Assembly (NCBI RefSeq): GCF_041505935.1
Contig: NZ_CP140110.1
From: Fervidobacterium_A thailandense
GTDB lineage: Bacteria; Thermotogota; Thermotogae; Thermotogales; Fervidobacteriaceae
Length of the DNA stretch: 64,000 nt
Reading direction: 5' to 3' (one strand)
Shown here: positions 18,713 through 26,718 of the stretch, in pieces
Position numbering within the stretch: the first letter of the stretch is position 1
Layout of the letters: each line of letters opens with the position of its first letter
Made by a program: the position numbers and the translations under genes
Notes under the pieces: model-generated
What the model saw: the letters and a program-made list of their open reading frames with translations, nothing else
The model's database searches: none
Told to the model about the DNA's origin: nothing

Positions 18713-19021
18713 TTATTCGACCTTTTCTTCGTACACACTCACAACCGACACGTTGACAGCATCGACTACTTTGTCCGTCATCTGCGAGACGTTTTCCGCG
18801 ACGTTTTTCATAATGTTCTTCGAAAACTCAACGATGTTTTCACCGTAGGGTACCTCGAGTTTTATTGTTATCACCACGTGGTCTTCCGGAGTACGGTCAA
18901 TTTGGATGTTCTTCTTGTTTTTCTTGAATTCTTTGTTTTCCGGCTCGACCCCATAAATCTGGCACAAAGTCCTGTACGTTATTTCCGATATCACCGAATC
19001 CGATATGGAGATGTTTCCCAT
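18713..19021 (-). CDS. Asp23/Gls24 family envelope stress protein
   Basis: 102 residues. The Asp23 family pattern is visible: SISDSVISEITYRTLCQIYGVEP, an alternating strand region (VVITIKLEVPYGENI), and NVAENVSQMTDKVVDAVNVSVVSV cut to its core VVDAVNVSVVSV. Proteins of this family commonly lie between efp and nusB, as here. ATG 19021 follows GGAGGTAGGAG; an in-frame ATG 22 codons upstream is not part of the conserved sequence. The role in Thermotogales is unknown; in Gram-positives the family is membrane-associated and linked to cell-wall stress. Confidence 0.88.
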   Translation of the reverse strand: MGNISISDSVISEITYRTLCQIYGVEPENKEFKKNKKNIQIDRTPEDHVVITIKLEVPYGENIVEFSKNIMKNVAENVSQMTDKVVDAVNVSVVSVYEEKVE

Positions 19022-19064
19022 TCTCCTACCTCCCTGTGGGTCACCATGGACCTCCGATGCATGC

Positions 19065-19622
19065 TCAAGCGCGTTCGATATACTCACCGGTCCTGGTATC
19101 CACTTTGATCTTATCGCCGACGTTGATGAAGAACGGCACGGTTATCCTCAGCCCCGTTTGAAGAACGGCTGGTTTGCCACCGCCGGAGACGGTGTCGCCC
19201 TTGAAGTTCGGTTCTGTCTCAACAACCTCAAGCACGACCGTTGTGGGTAACTGGATTCCTATCGGTTTTTCATCGTGCATGATGATGTCCACCGGTGTGT
19301 TCTCAATCAGGTAGTACTTTTCTTCCTCAAGTTCCTCTGCGGGAATGGAGTACTGCTCGTAAGTCTGGAGGTCCATAAAATAAAAGTTTTCTCCGTCGTT
19401 GTAGAGGTACTCCGCTTTCCTGAATGCCAACTCGGCTTCTTCAACCTTTTCACCGCTTGCAAAGTTCACGTCCCTGATAAGACCGGTCATGAGGTTCTTG
19501 AGTTTTGTTCGAATGAGCCCGGAACCTCTGGCCCTGAAATGTTTGTTCACATCTATGACCCTGTAAATCTCTCCCTCGTACTTGATGTACATCCCTTTCT
19601 CAAGATCTCCGACTTCGATCAT
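19065..19622 (-). CDS. efp: Translation elongation factor P
   Basis: Rescues ribosomes stalled at polyproline stretches. 185 residues in three beta-barrels: an N-terminal KOW-like domain (MIEVGDLEKGMYIKYEGEIY), the central OB domain and the C-terminal OB domain ending GDKIKVDTRTGEYIERA. The loop that enters the peptidyl-transferase centre reads ARGSGLIRT, so the position aligned with the modified Lys34 of E. coli appears to be Ser, which argues against lysylation by EpmA. ATG 19622 follows GGAGGTGTGTGTC; three residues upstream are excluded. First of efp - Asp23 - nusB. Confidence 0.96.
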   Translation of the reverse strand: MIEVGDLEKGMYIKYEGEIYRVIDVNKHFRARGSGLIRTKLKNLMTGLIRDVNFASGEKVEEAELAFRKAEYLYNDGENFYFMDLQTYEQYSIPAEELEEEKYYLIENTPVDIIMHDEKPIGIQLPTTVVLEVVETEPNFKGDTVSGGGKPAVLQTGLRITVPFFINVGDKIKVDTRTGEYIERA

Positions 19623-19666
19623 GACACACACCTCCGAATCTCACGCGATTTAAAAATTAACCAACA

Positions 19667-21055
19667 TTATCCAACGTATCGAACAACTAAAGCCGTTGTA
19701 TCATCGTGCTGTGGCATTCCCTGCGAGAACTCCATAACTGAGCCGAACAACTTTTCCACAAAGTCTTCGACCTTCAGGTATCTATTTCTCAGGATAAACT
19801 CCTCGAAGCGCTGGAACCCATACTCCTCTTCCTTCACGTTCCGCGCCTCGACAATTCCGTCGGTGTACGTGACGATCAGATCCCCCGAAGAGAGTTGTAA
19901 TCTCTCGATCTCGTAGAAGCCTTCACCCAGTATCCCAAAAGGTGTGCCCGTGGACTCTATCTTTATCAAATTACCGCCTCTCAGTACGTAAATTGGATCG
20001 TGCCCTGCGTTCACAACTTCCATCAAACCATCCGGGGAAATTTTGAAAATGACGGCCGTGATGAACCTACCAACCTCAAAGTCACCGCTTATCATCCTAT
20101 CGAACTGTCCCGCCAGATTCACAAGATCGCGTGTTATCGCTGTTGAGAGCCTGAACATCGTTCTGAAAGAGGACATGATCAACGCGGCAGGTAATCCTTT
20201 TCCCGAAACGTCCGCCAAACAGCACATTATCGAGCCATCGTCCATCTCCAGAACGTCGTAGTAATCACCACCAACTTGAACGGCCGGAACACTCTTTCCG
20301 TACACCTCGAATCGCGCGGTCCTCGGGAATTTACTCGGCAAGAGCCCTTGCTGGATGTTACGCGCGATCGCAAGTTGTTCTTCGAGCCTCTTCTTCTCTA
20401 TCTCCCTCTGGAGCATTATGTACCTATCGATTGCGGAAAGTAGTAGCTGGGCAACCGCTTCCGTTATCTTCTTGTCACCCGCTGTGAGCATCTTCTTAGT
20501 ACCGGAAGCGAGCGCGATGAATCCATACGAGCCGAGCTCCGAAGCCAGCGGAACGATGATGTAACCACCCAGTTCGGGATCCGAATCGGCGAACAATGTT
20601 TCGTTTGTCGACCTTGCAACAGCTTGTAGTTTCTCGATTATCGCCGTATCACCTTGATGTTCGTAGTAAACGTCTTCGTTCAACCTTATCCAGACGATCG
20701 CGGACGAGTAGTTAACGGCGTTCTTGAGCACTCTGAGCACACTTCCCAGGATGAGCCACGGTTCGTTTACGGATGAGATTATCTTGTTTATTTCAAACAG
20801 TGCTGAAAGCCCTTCATACGCAGCCGATAGTTCTTCCAGTTGCGCATCTATAAGTTGTTGAAGGGCCAAATTGTTCACCTGAAGATCGTTCATCCATTTC
20901 TCAACGTGAGATTTAAACCTCTCCAACTCGCCCAAGAGCTCATCCACACTTTCACACTTAGCAAACTCGAAGTCGAAAAATTTTGCAAAACCTTCGAGCT
21001 TGGAGAGGAAGATCCCAACGCACTCTCTGCAGAAGTCTTCACTTTTTCCCGACAA
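19667..21055 (-). CDS. SpoIIE/RsbU-type PP2C phosphatase with GAF-like domain
   Basis: 462 residues. An N-terminal helical part (about 1-85) is followed by a GAF-like sensor region (about 90-215), a linker helix, and a PP2C-type serine phosphatase domain (about 235-462) with the metal-site motifs VGGDYYDV, LADVSGKGLPAALIMS and YTDGIVEARN. Such enzymes dephosphorylate anti-anti-sigma factors in partner switching. The TTG at 21055 stands 8 nt after GAGGAGGT; an in-frame TTG seven codons earlier overlaps that site. It overlaps the end of the response-regulator gene by 17 bp, so the two are probably one signalling unit. No anti-sigma factor or STAS protein is adjacent. Confidence 0.88.
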   Translation of the reverse strand: MSGKSEDFCRECVGIFLSKLEGFAKFFDFEFAKCESVDELLGELERFKSHVEKWMNDLQVNNLALQQLIDAQLEELSAAYEGLSALFEINKIISSVNEPWLILGSVLRVLKNAVNYSSAIVWIRLNEDVYYEHQGDTAIIEKLQAVARSTNETLFADSDPELGGYIIVPLASELGSYGFIALASGTKKMLTAGDKKITEAVAQLLLSAIDRYIMLQREIEKKRLEEQLAIARNIQQGLLPSKFPRTARFEVYGKSVPAVQVGGDYYDVLEMDDGSIMCCLADVSGKGLPAALIMSSFRTMFRLSTAITRDLVNLAGQFDRMISGDFEVGRFITAVIFKISPDGLMEVVNAGHDPIYVLRGGNLIKIESTGTPFGILGEGFYEIERLQLSSGDLIVTYTDGIVEARNVKEEEYGFQRFEEFILRNRYLKVEDFVEKLFGSVMEFSQGMPQHDDTTALVVRYVG

Positions 21056-21404
21056 TACTTTTGACCTCCTCGACAAGCTGGGTGGGGCTGAAAGGTTTGG
21101 TCATAACCTTTTTCGCACCGAGTGACAGCGCGATCTCCTCGTCGTTCTGGCCACCCTTTGCCGTGAGTACGATAACAGGAATGTCCTTTATCCTTTCATC
21201 TTTCTTCATTTCCTTCAGCACGGTGAATCCATCCATTCTGGGCATCATTATATCCAATATCACAATATCCGGCTGCCATTGCCTCATCTTTTCAAGACCA
21301 TCGATACCATCGACAGCCTCCTCAACCTCCATTCCCAGCTTCTTCAAATTGAAGACCGTTATCTTCCTGAGAACATCAGAATCGTCTACAACAAGTACTT
21401 TCAT
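21039..21404 (-). CDS. Single-domain response regulator (CheY-like)
   Basis: 121 residues, a receiver domain only. The acidic pocket (VVDDSD, Asp7/Asp8), phospho-acceptor Asp51 in VILDIMMPRMDG, the Thr in VIVLTAKG and Lys in MTKPFSP are all present. No output domain, so it must act on a partner; the SpoIIE-type phosphatase gene starts inside its 3' end, the likely target. Its ATG overlaps the stop of the DUF2344 gene (ATGA). No histidine kinase is nearby. Confidence 0.93.
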   Translation of the reverse strand: MKVLVVDDSDVLRKITVFNLKKLGMEVEEAVDGIDGLEKMRQWQPDIVILDIMMPRMDGFTVLKEMKKDERIKDIPVIVLTAKGGQNDEEIALSLGAKKVMTKPFSPTQLVEEVKSIVGKK

Positions 21405-22060
21405 GCCTTATCCCTCCGAATGTTGTGACTACCAACCGCATCGGAACGTAATTGATTGGCCGATTCCCCCAACACTTCGACGAGGTCTTTACCGCCTGCA
21501 AAAGCTCTCCTTCGTATAGCCAGAAAGACTCCGTGTACCAAGTAAGGATTGAAAAGGTTCGACCGTCCAACCTTATATTTTACCACATACAACTTTCCTT
21601 TCAAAATGATCTGCAAGTCCTCGACCACTTCCATTGGGACGAACTCTTTTCCGGAGTGTTTTCTAAGCCGCTCGGCCAGGTTCGGTTTCTCGCGACAAAT
21701 CAACGTGTACTCAAAATGGGTTGCAGCCTTGTTCAAGTCGATATCCGAAACGAACACTCTTTCAAGCGAAAGATTTTTCAACGATACATCATTTATACGC
21801 CTTTTAATGGTTTCCGTATCGAACTCTGCAAACTCCTGTGGGACTGGTTCTCGTAACTTCACACCGACAAAGAGTGCCAGATCAATTACTCCCGTTGGTG
21901 CTGAGTCGAGGAATGAAACCTTCGGTTGTGGGTTGAACCCCTGAGAGTACTCCATCGGTAGATTGGCACGTCTCAAAAGTTTAACTATGGCATTGGAAGT
22001 CTCGATGCCCGAGAGAAACCTCAGGAAACCAGTTTTTTTGAACTGTAGTACTATCTGCAT
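21401..22060 (-). CDS. DUF2344 protein (TIGR03936-type, radical SAM partner domain)
   Basis: 219 residues. The family signature is clear at the N-terminus: VLQFKKTGFLRFLSGIE, then LLRRANLPMEYSQGFNPQPK and VSFLDSAPTGV. In many bacteria this domain is fused to, or encoded beside, a radical SAM protein of the TIGR03960 type; here the neighbours are lptB and a response regulator. A radical SAM gene at 55130-56548 in this window resembles that partner, so the pair may be split. Biochemical role unknown. ATG start 6 bp after the lptB stop. Confidence 0.85.
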   Translation of the reverse strand: MQIVLQFKKTGFLRFLSGIETSNAIVKLLRRANLPMEYSQGFNPQPKVSFLDSAPTGVIDLALFVGVKLREPVPQEFAEFDTETIKRRINDVSLKNLSLERVFVSDIDLNKAATHFEYTLICREKPNLAERLRKHSGKEFVPMEVVEDLQIILKGKLYVVKYKVGRSNLFNPYLVHGVFLAIRRRAFAGGKDLVEVLGESANQLRSDAVGSHNIRRDKA

Positions 22061-22065
22061 CGTAA

Positions 22066-22776
22066 TTACTCTCCCAAGTATACACTTTTGACGATCTCGT
22101 TCTCAAAGACCTCCTCGGGTGCTCCCGAAGCAAGGACCTGGCCCTTATGTATCACGTACAGCCTATCGACGATCGGTCTGAGTGCATCAACTGAGTGGTC
22201 GGTGATAATCACGCCTATCCCACGTTGCTTGAGATCGACTACTATACGCTGTATTTCCTTTACCGTCTTCGGGTCAATACCTATGAACGGCTCGTCGAGT
22301 AAAACAAACTTTGGCCGGAGTACCATCATCCGTGCAAGCTCGAGCCTTCGCTTTTCACCACCGGAGAGAGAATAAGCATACTGTTTCTTCAGATCGAGTA
22401 TACCGAACTCCTCCAAGGTGAAATCGATTAACTCTCTTCTCTCGGCCTTACTCATTTTCTGGTATTCTATAATCGCCTTAATGTTGTCCTCAACGGTCAG
22501 TTCACGGAAGACGGACGTTTCCTGTTGTAGATAAGTTATCCCCAACCTTGCGCGTTTGTGTATCGGAAGGTTGGTGATGTTAATGTCGTCAAAAAATATC
22601 TTTCCCTTGTTTGGCACGACAACCCCAAGGATGATGTTGAATAAAGTGGTCTTGCCCGAACCGTTCGGTCCGAGCAATCCCACTACTTCTCCGGTATTAG
22701 CCTCGATGGAAACATCGTTTAACACGAGCTTTCGACCGAATCTCTTCGAGATGTTTTGACAAACAATTCGGCTCAT
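22066..22776 (-). CDS. lptB: ABC transporter ATPase, LptB-like
   Basis: 236 residues, a single ABC ATPase. Walker A GPNGSGKTT, Q-loop TYLQQETSVFRELTV, signature LSGGEKRRLELARMM, Walker B KFVLLDEPFIGIDP and the switch His in ITDHSVDAL are present, with the LptB-type sequence throughout. In other bacteria LptB powers LptFG to extract lipopolysaccharide from the inner membrane. The likely permease partner here is the LptG-like fusion at 60215-63559. The OmpH/Skp-like gene is 26 bp upstream. Thermotogales are thought to lack classical LPS, so the cargo is an open question. Confidence 0.9.
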   Translation of the reverse strand: MSRIVCQNISKRFGRKLVLNDVSIEANTGEVVGLLGPNGSGKTTLFNIILGVVVPNKGKIFFDDINITNLPIHKRARLGITYLQQETSVFRELTVEDNIKAIIEYQKMSKAERRELIDFTLEEFGILDLKKQYAYSLSGGEKRRLELARMMVLRPKFVLLDEPFIGIDPKTVKEIQRIVVDLKQRGIGVIITDHSVDALRPIVDRLYVIHKGQVLASGAPEEVFENEIVKSVYLGE

Positions 22777-22802
22777 ATCCGCTTCTTATTTCCCTCTGCC
22801 TG

Positions 22803-23237
22803 TCATTTCTTCGCCGTTCTCAGGTACCTGAGAAACGCATCCGTTATGTTGTAAGCCTGGCTACCGTACGCCATCGTGGTACTGTTGAAAATGAAGTCGT
22901 ATCCCATGACCTCGGCGAATTCTTTGACCTTTTGAAGTATCTCCGCTTCGATTTGCTGCTGCGTTTGGGCTATCTTTTGGTTGATTATTTGCTGGTACTC
23001 GAGGTATTTCTGCTGCTTGAGGTTCTGGTCTTTGATCTTATCAAGTTCCGCCTGGTATTTGTTTATCTCGTCCTGTATCTGTTTTTGGAAGTTGATCCAC
23101 TTATCGTAGTTTTGAAGGACCCTGTTTGGATCGATATACCCAAGTTTTGGACCGCTTTTCGAATCCTGCGCTGTACCAACGACGACTGCAAAAATCGTGA
23201 GAATCACCAAAATAACTGGGAAAAAGTACCTCTTCAC
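22803..23237 (-). CDS. OmpH/Skp family periplasmic chaperone
   Basis: 144 residues. A signal peptide (KRYFFPVILVILTIFAVVVG) is followed by GYIDPNRVLQNYDKW and a long, very Gln-rich helical section (about residues 45-105), which in Skp forms the coiled-coil tentacles, then a C-terminal part with DFIFNSTTMAYGSQAYNITD. Start chosen as GTG 23237, 8 nt after GGAGAGG; the frame is open further upstream but without a start-plus-site. Skp escorts outer-membrane proteins, so it fits with lptB and an outer-envelope function. It lies between a ROK kinase and lptB. Confidence 0.87.
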   Translation of the reverse strand: MKRYFFPVILVILTIFAVVVGTAQDSKSGPKLGYIDPNRVLQNYDKWINFQKQIQDEINKYQAELDKIKDQNLKQQKYLEYQQIINQKIAQTQQQIEAEILQKVKEFAEVMGYDFIFNSTTMAYGSQAYNITDAFLRYLRTAKK

Positions 23238-23268
23238 GACGAACACCTCTCCTTCTTTGAGATAGGGG

Positions 23269-24204
23269 TTATATTTTACCAAATTGCAACGCAACGGAAG
23301 CTGCACCCAGAATACCAGCTTCCTCCACCAACGGGCTTTGAACGATTTGGTAAGTGCCCTTGAACGAGGGCATTACCAAATGTTCAACTTTTTCCCTTAG
23401 AGGCTTGAACAGGATATCACCAGCTCTCGAGACACCGCCACCGATTACGACGATCTCCGGGTTGAAAACGTGGATAAAATTCGATACACCTACCGCAAGC
23501 GCGTTAACCACCCTTTCAACGATGTTCAATGCCAACGCGTCGCCTTCCCTTGCCGAATCGAAGACCGCTTTGGCATCAACACTCGATTTTTTGAATATCA
23601 GCGATTCTGGAAATTTCTTTTGCCCCTCCAGGGCCATTCGTTTGATCGCCGTTGCCGAGGCCAACGCCTCAAGACAACCGTAGTTACCGCAACCACACAA
23701 CGGTCCGTTGGGCTCTATTATCACATGCCCCAGTTCCGCACCTATGCCATTCTTTCCGGTAATGAGCACGCCGTGGGAAATTACCCCGCCTCCAACACCA
23801 GTTCCCAACGTCAGTGCCACGATATGCTCATATCCCTTTCCAGCACCAAACCATTTTTCTCCAAGAACGAACGCATTTGCATCGTTCTCCACGTAAACCT
23901 TTAGACCAGTGAACTTGCCGAGCATAGGTCCGAGTGGAAAGTCGTTCCAATCAGGGAAATTAGGTGAAAAGCGCACAATACCAGAATCATGGTCTATCGA
24001 ACCAGGTGAACCAACTCCAACACCCTGAACATCGTATCCCTGAGCTATTTCAAGGATTGCTTCGGCCATCCTACTGACAACTCGTTCGCCACCTTCGGCA
24101 ACGAGTGTTTCTCGCTCAACTTTTCTGAGAATTCTACCACTTTCTGCCTCCACAAGCCCTACCTTGAAAAATGTACCTCCGAGGTCTACACCCACGATGT
24201 ACAC
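23269..24204 (-). CDS. ROK family sugar kinase, glucokinase-like
   Basis: 311 residues. ATP-binding motif VGVDLGGTFFKVGLV, substrate motif ENDANAFVLGEKWFGAG with the catalytic Asp, LGTGVGGGVI, and the zinc site H...CGCGNYGCLE in GAELGHVIIEPNGPLCGCG. No DNA-binding N-terminus, so this is a kinase and not a ROK repressor. It probably phosphorylates glucose at C6. GTG start behind GGAGGATAAGGC. First gene of the long leftward string; the region before it is shared with disA. Confidence 0.9.
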   Translation of the reverse strand: MYIVGVDLGGTFFKVGLVEAESGRILRKVERETLVAEGGERVVSRMAEAILEIAQGYDVQGVGVGSPGSIDHDSGIVRFSPNFPDWNDFPLGPMLGKFTGLKVYVENDANAFVLGEKWFGAGKGYEHIVALTLGTGVGGGVISHGVLITGKNGIGAELGHVIIEPNGPLCGCGNYGCLEALASATAIKRMALEGQKKFPESLIFKKSSVDAKAVFDSAREGDALALNIVERVVNALAVGVSNFIHVFNPEIVVIGGGVSRAGDILFKPLREKVEHLVMPSFKGTYQIVQSPLVEEAGILGAASVALQFGKI

Positions 24205-24269
24205 GCCTTATCCTCCTCCAAAACACATGAGTGAAGAGAAAAAGTCTGTTGCCAAACTTTACGTTTCTT

Positions 24270-24302
24270 ATTATATCATACGAAAACATTTTGTTGTATA
24301 AT
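24270..24302. promoter_or_regulatory. Divergent promoter region, ROK kinase / disA
   Basis: A TATAAT on the minus strand (24270-24275) faces the ROK kinase gene and a TATAAT on the plus strand (24297-24302) faces disA. Neither has a convincing -35 box at 16-18 bp, so these are tentative. The two hexamers are only 21 bp apart, so initiation at one probably interferes with the other. Confidence 0.4.
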
Positions 24303-24363
24303 TATCTCGAACGCGAAGTTTAAATTTTAATCAAAACTTTCGAGTTTTGTGAGGTGAGTACGT

Positions 24364-25428
24364 TTGGCTACGCAAATTCCACAGGAAGTTATTGAAAAAA
24401 TAAAACAAGTCTCTCCAGGTACAAAATTGAGGAAGGCGCTTGATCAAGTGATAGAAGCGCAATTGGGAGCGTTAATCGTTTTCATCAACGAAGACGAATT
24501 GAAGGCTTATCCTCAAGTATTTCAAGCCGGCTTTAAAATCGACGCCCCCTTTACCCCTGAGAGACTTTACGAACTCTCCAAGATGGATGGAGCAATAGTT
24601 GTTGATGAACACGTAAGCAGAATACTTGCTGCCAACGTCCATCTGGTACCAGACCCGTCCATTCCCACGAGCGAAACCGGAACGCGACATAGAACGGCTG
24701 AGCGAATAGCCAAACAACTTAAAAAGATGGTTATCGCTATTTCAAAGAGGAGAAATGTGGTGACACTTTATTATAAGGACTTCAAGCACGTGTTCGAGGA
24801 CATGAAATTCGTCCTTACGAAAGTCTCGCAGACATTGAACACGCTGGAACGGTTTCGAGAAATATTCGACAGGGATTTGGAACTGCTCAATTACAAGGAG
24901 ATCGAAGGAAATGTTACACTCGATTTTATCTGTGGGTTATTGTTAAGAAGCGCAGAGATTCACAACATTGCCTCTGAGATTCAACTCCAGATTATTGAAC
25001 TCGGTATCGAAGGGAAACTTGCATCGTTGAGACTCAGGGAAGTTCTTAGAGACTTGGATGAACTCACGCTTTTGCTCATAATGGACTACCATAAGAAGGA
25101 CGTAACGGAGGAAGATGCCAGAAAACTCATGGAAGAAATGTGGGACCTGGAATACAAGCACCTTACATTTGCGAAATTTCTTGGTTACGACGTGTCCAGT
25201 ACCCACAAGGCAAGTGAAACATTTGTTGTGCCGCGGGGTTACAGGCTTTTGCGTACTGCCATCCATATCCCGATGAACGTATCTCAAAAAGTTATCGATT
25301 CTTATAGAAACCTCGGGAACCTCATCAAGACTGACGTGGACCACCTCCAGGAGATAGATGGTATTGGGAAAAAGCGAGCGAGGGCAATACTCAAGACGAT
25401 CAGGTCGATAAAAAGAAGGCGGGGATAA
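24364..25428 (+). CDS. disA: DNA integrity scanning protein DisA, diadenylate cyclase
   Basis: Makes cyclic di-AMP and binds branched DNA. 354 residues: N-terminal DAC domain with Asp75-Gly76-Ala77 and Arg108-His109-Arg110 (TRHRTAER), the same numbering as the structurally studied Thermotoga maritima DisA; a helical spine; and a C-terminal helix-hairpin-helix DNA-binding domain (LQEIDGIGKKRARAIL). TTG start 5 nt after GAGGTGAG. Monocistronic, with its stop codon in the loop of the following terminator. All catalytic residues are present, so it should be active. Confidence 0.97.
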   Translation: MATQIPQEVIEKIKQVSPGTKLRKALDQVIEAQLGALIVFINEDELKAYPQVFQAGFKIDAPFTPERLYELSKMDGAIVVDEHVSRILAANVHLVPDPSIPTSETGTRHRTAERIAKQLKKMVIAISKRRNVVTLYYKDFKHVFEDMKFVLTKVSQTLNTLERFREIFDRDLELLNYKEIEGNVTLDFICGLLLRSAEIHNIASEIQLQIIELGIEGKLASLRLREVLRDLDELTLLLIMDYHKKDVTEEDARKLMEEMWDLEYKHLTFAKFLGYDVSSTHKASETFVVPRGYRLLRTAIHIPMNVSQKVIDSYRNLGNLIKTDVDHLQEIDGIGKKRARAILKTIRSIKRRRG

Positions 25429-25443
25429 CGATCCCCGCCTTTT
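25416..25443. terminator. Bidirectional terminator between disA and the DUF1015 gene
   Basis: A perfect 11-bp stem, AAGGCGGGGAT/ATCCCCGCCTT, with a 4-nt loop. On the plus strand it ends in TTTT; on the minus strand the same hairpin is followed by TTCTTTTTA. The disA stop codon lies in it. It can therefore close both convergent genes. Confidence 0.85.
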
Positions 25444-25458
25444 GATAGTCTATTTTCA

Positions 25459-26694
25459 TCAAATCAGGTGAACTACAATACCACTTTTCAGTTTTGGTTC
25501 GAACCATGTAGATTTTGGCGGCATGATCTTACCTTCATCCGACACCTTAATTAGGTCCTCTATTGACGTTGGATACATCGCAAAAGCTACTTTGAACTTA
25601 CCTTCATCCACGAGCCTTTGTAGCTCCTCTATGCCAAGTATCCCGCCAACGAAATCAATACGTTTATCGGTTCTTGGATTTTCTATTCCGAGTATAGGGG
25701 CGAGCAGATTCTTTTGGAGGATTGAGACATCCAATGAATCGATAGCGTCGTTCTCATCGTACGTGCCCGGTTTTGGCTCGAGTTTGTACCACTTTCCCGA
25801 TAGATACATGCCGATGGTGTGCTTACGTTCCGGTTTGTAAATCCCATCCCAAGGTGTGATTGTGAACTTCTCGCTCACTTTCTTCATAAATTCCTCTTCC
25901 GACAGACCGTTCAGGTCCTTAACAACTCGGTTGTAATCCAAAATCCGAAGTTGAGTGTGTGGGAATATCGCGGCGAGGAAATAGTTGAATTCCTCTTCAC
26001 CGGTGTAGTTCGGGTTCTCCTGCCTCAAATCCAGCGCAGTTCTCACAGAAGCAGCGGCCCTGTGGTGACCGTCGGCAATGTAGAAGGCGTCAACATCTTT
26101 AAAAGCATCAACGATTTTCTGTATTTCGTTATCATCTTTCAGTACCCATACAATGTGCCTCACACCGGATTCATCCACGAAATCGTACTCGGGCTCACCA
26201 CTTGCATGTTTCATGATAAGTTCATCGATCTCTGGCCTTGATTTGTACATCAAGAACACGGGACCGGTTTGTGCACCAACAACCTTGAAGTGGATGACTC
26301 GTTCATCCTCTTTGTCTTTCCTTGTGAGTTCATGCTTCTTTATCTTATTTTCTATGTACTCATCGACTGAGAATGTGGCGAAGAAACCAGTTTGTACGTG
26401 GTCTCTCCAGTGTTGCTGGTATATGTAAATCGCAGGTTTATCTTCAACGAACATATAACCGTTTTTGATAAGCCATTCCATGTGTTCCTTGCCTTTGACG
26501 TGTACTTGAGGATCAAGTGTATCAACTGGGTGATCGAAGTGTATCTCCGGTCTTGTGACTTTGTACCAGGTGTAAGGGTTGACTTTTGCAACTTCGCGTG
26601 CCTGTTCTTCAGTAACCACGTCGTACGGCTTTGCCGCTATTTTGCTGACCATTTCTCTTGTCGGCCTCAAAGCCCTAAACGGTCGAACGATCAC
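25459..26694 (-). CDS. DUF1015 family protein
   Basis: 411 residues, soluble. The family pattern is present: IVRPFRALRPT at the N-terminus, AAKPYDVVTEEQAR, the central FYIADGHHRAAASVRTAL, and LDVSILQKNLLAPILGI. The conserved ADGHHR suggests a catalytic or metal-binding His pair. The family often lies near serine biosynthesis genes; here glyA is 24 bp upstream in the same direction, which supports a link to serine/glycine or one-carbon metabolism (inference). GTG start behind GGGAGGGA. No defined activity is known to me. Confidence 0.9.
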   Translation of the reverse strand: MIVRPFRALRPTREMVSKIAAKPYDVVTEEQAREVAKVNPYTWYKVTRPEIHFDHPVDTLDPQVHVKGKEHMEWLIKNGYMFVEDKPAIYIYQQHWRDHVQTGFFATFSVDEYIENKIKKHELTRKDKEDERVIHFKVVGAQTGPVFLMYKSRPEIDELIMKHASGEPEYDFVDESGVRHIVWVLKDDNEIQKIVDAFKDVDAFYIADGHHRAAASVRTALDLRQENPNYTGEEEFNYFLAAIFPHTQLRILDYNRVVKDLNGLSEEEFMKKVSEKFTITPWDGIYKPERKHTIGMYLSGKWYKLEPKPGTYDENDAIDSLDVSILQKNLLAPILGIENPRTDKRIDFVGGILGIEELQRLVDEGKFKVAFAMYPTSIEDLIKVSDEGKIMPPKSTWFEPKLKSGIVVHLI

Positions 26695-26718
26695 CGATTA
26701 TCCCTCCCACAACAACGA

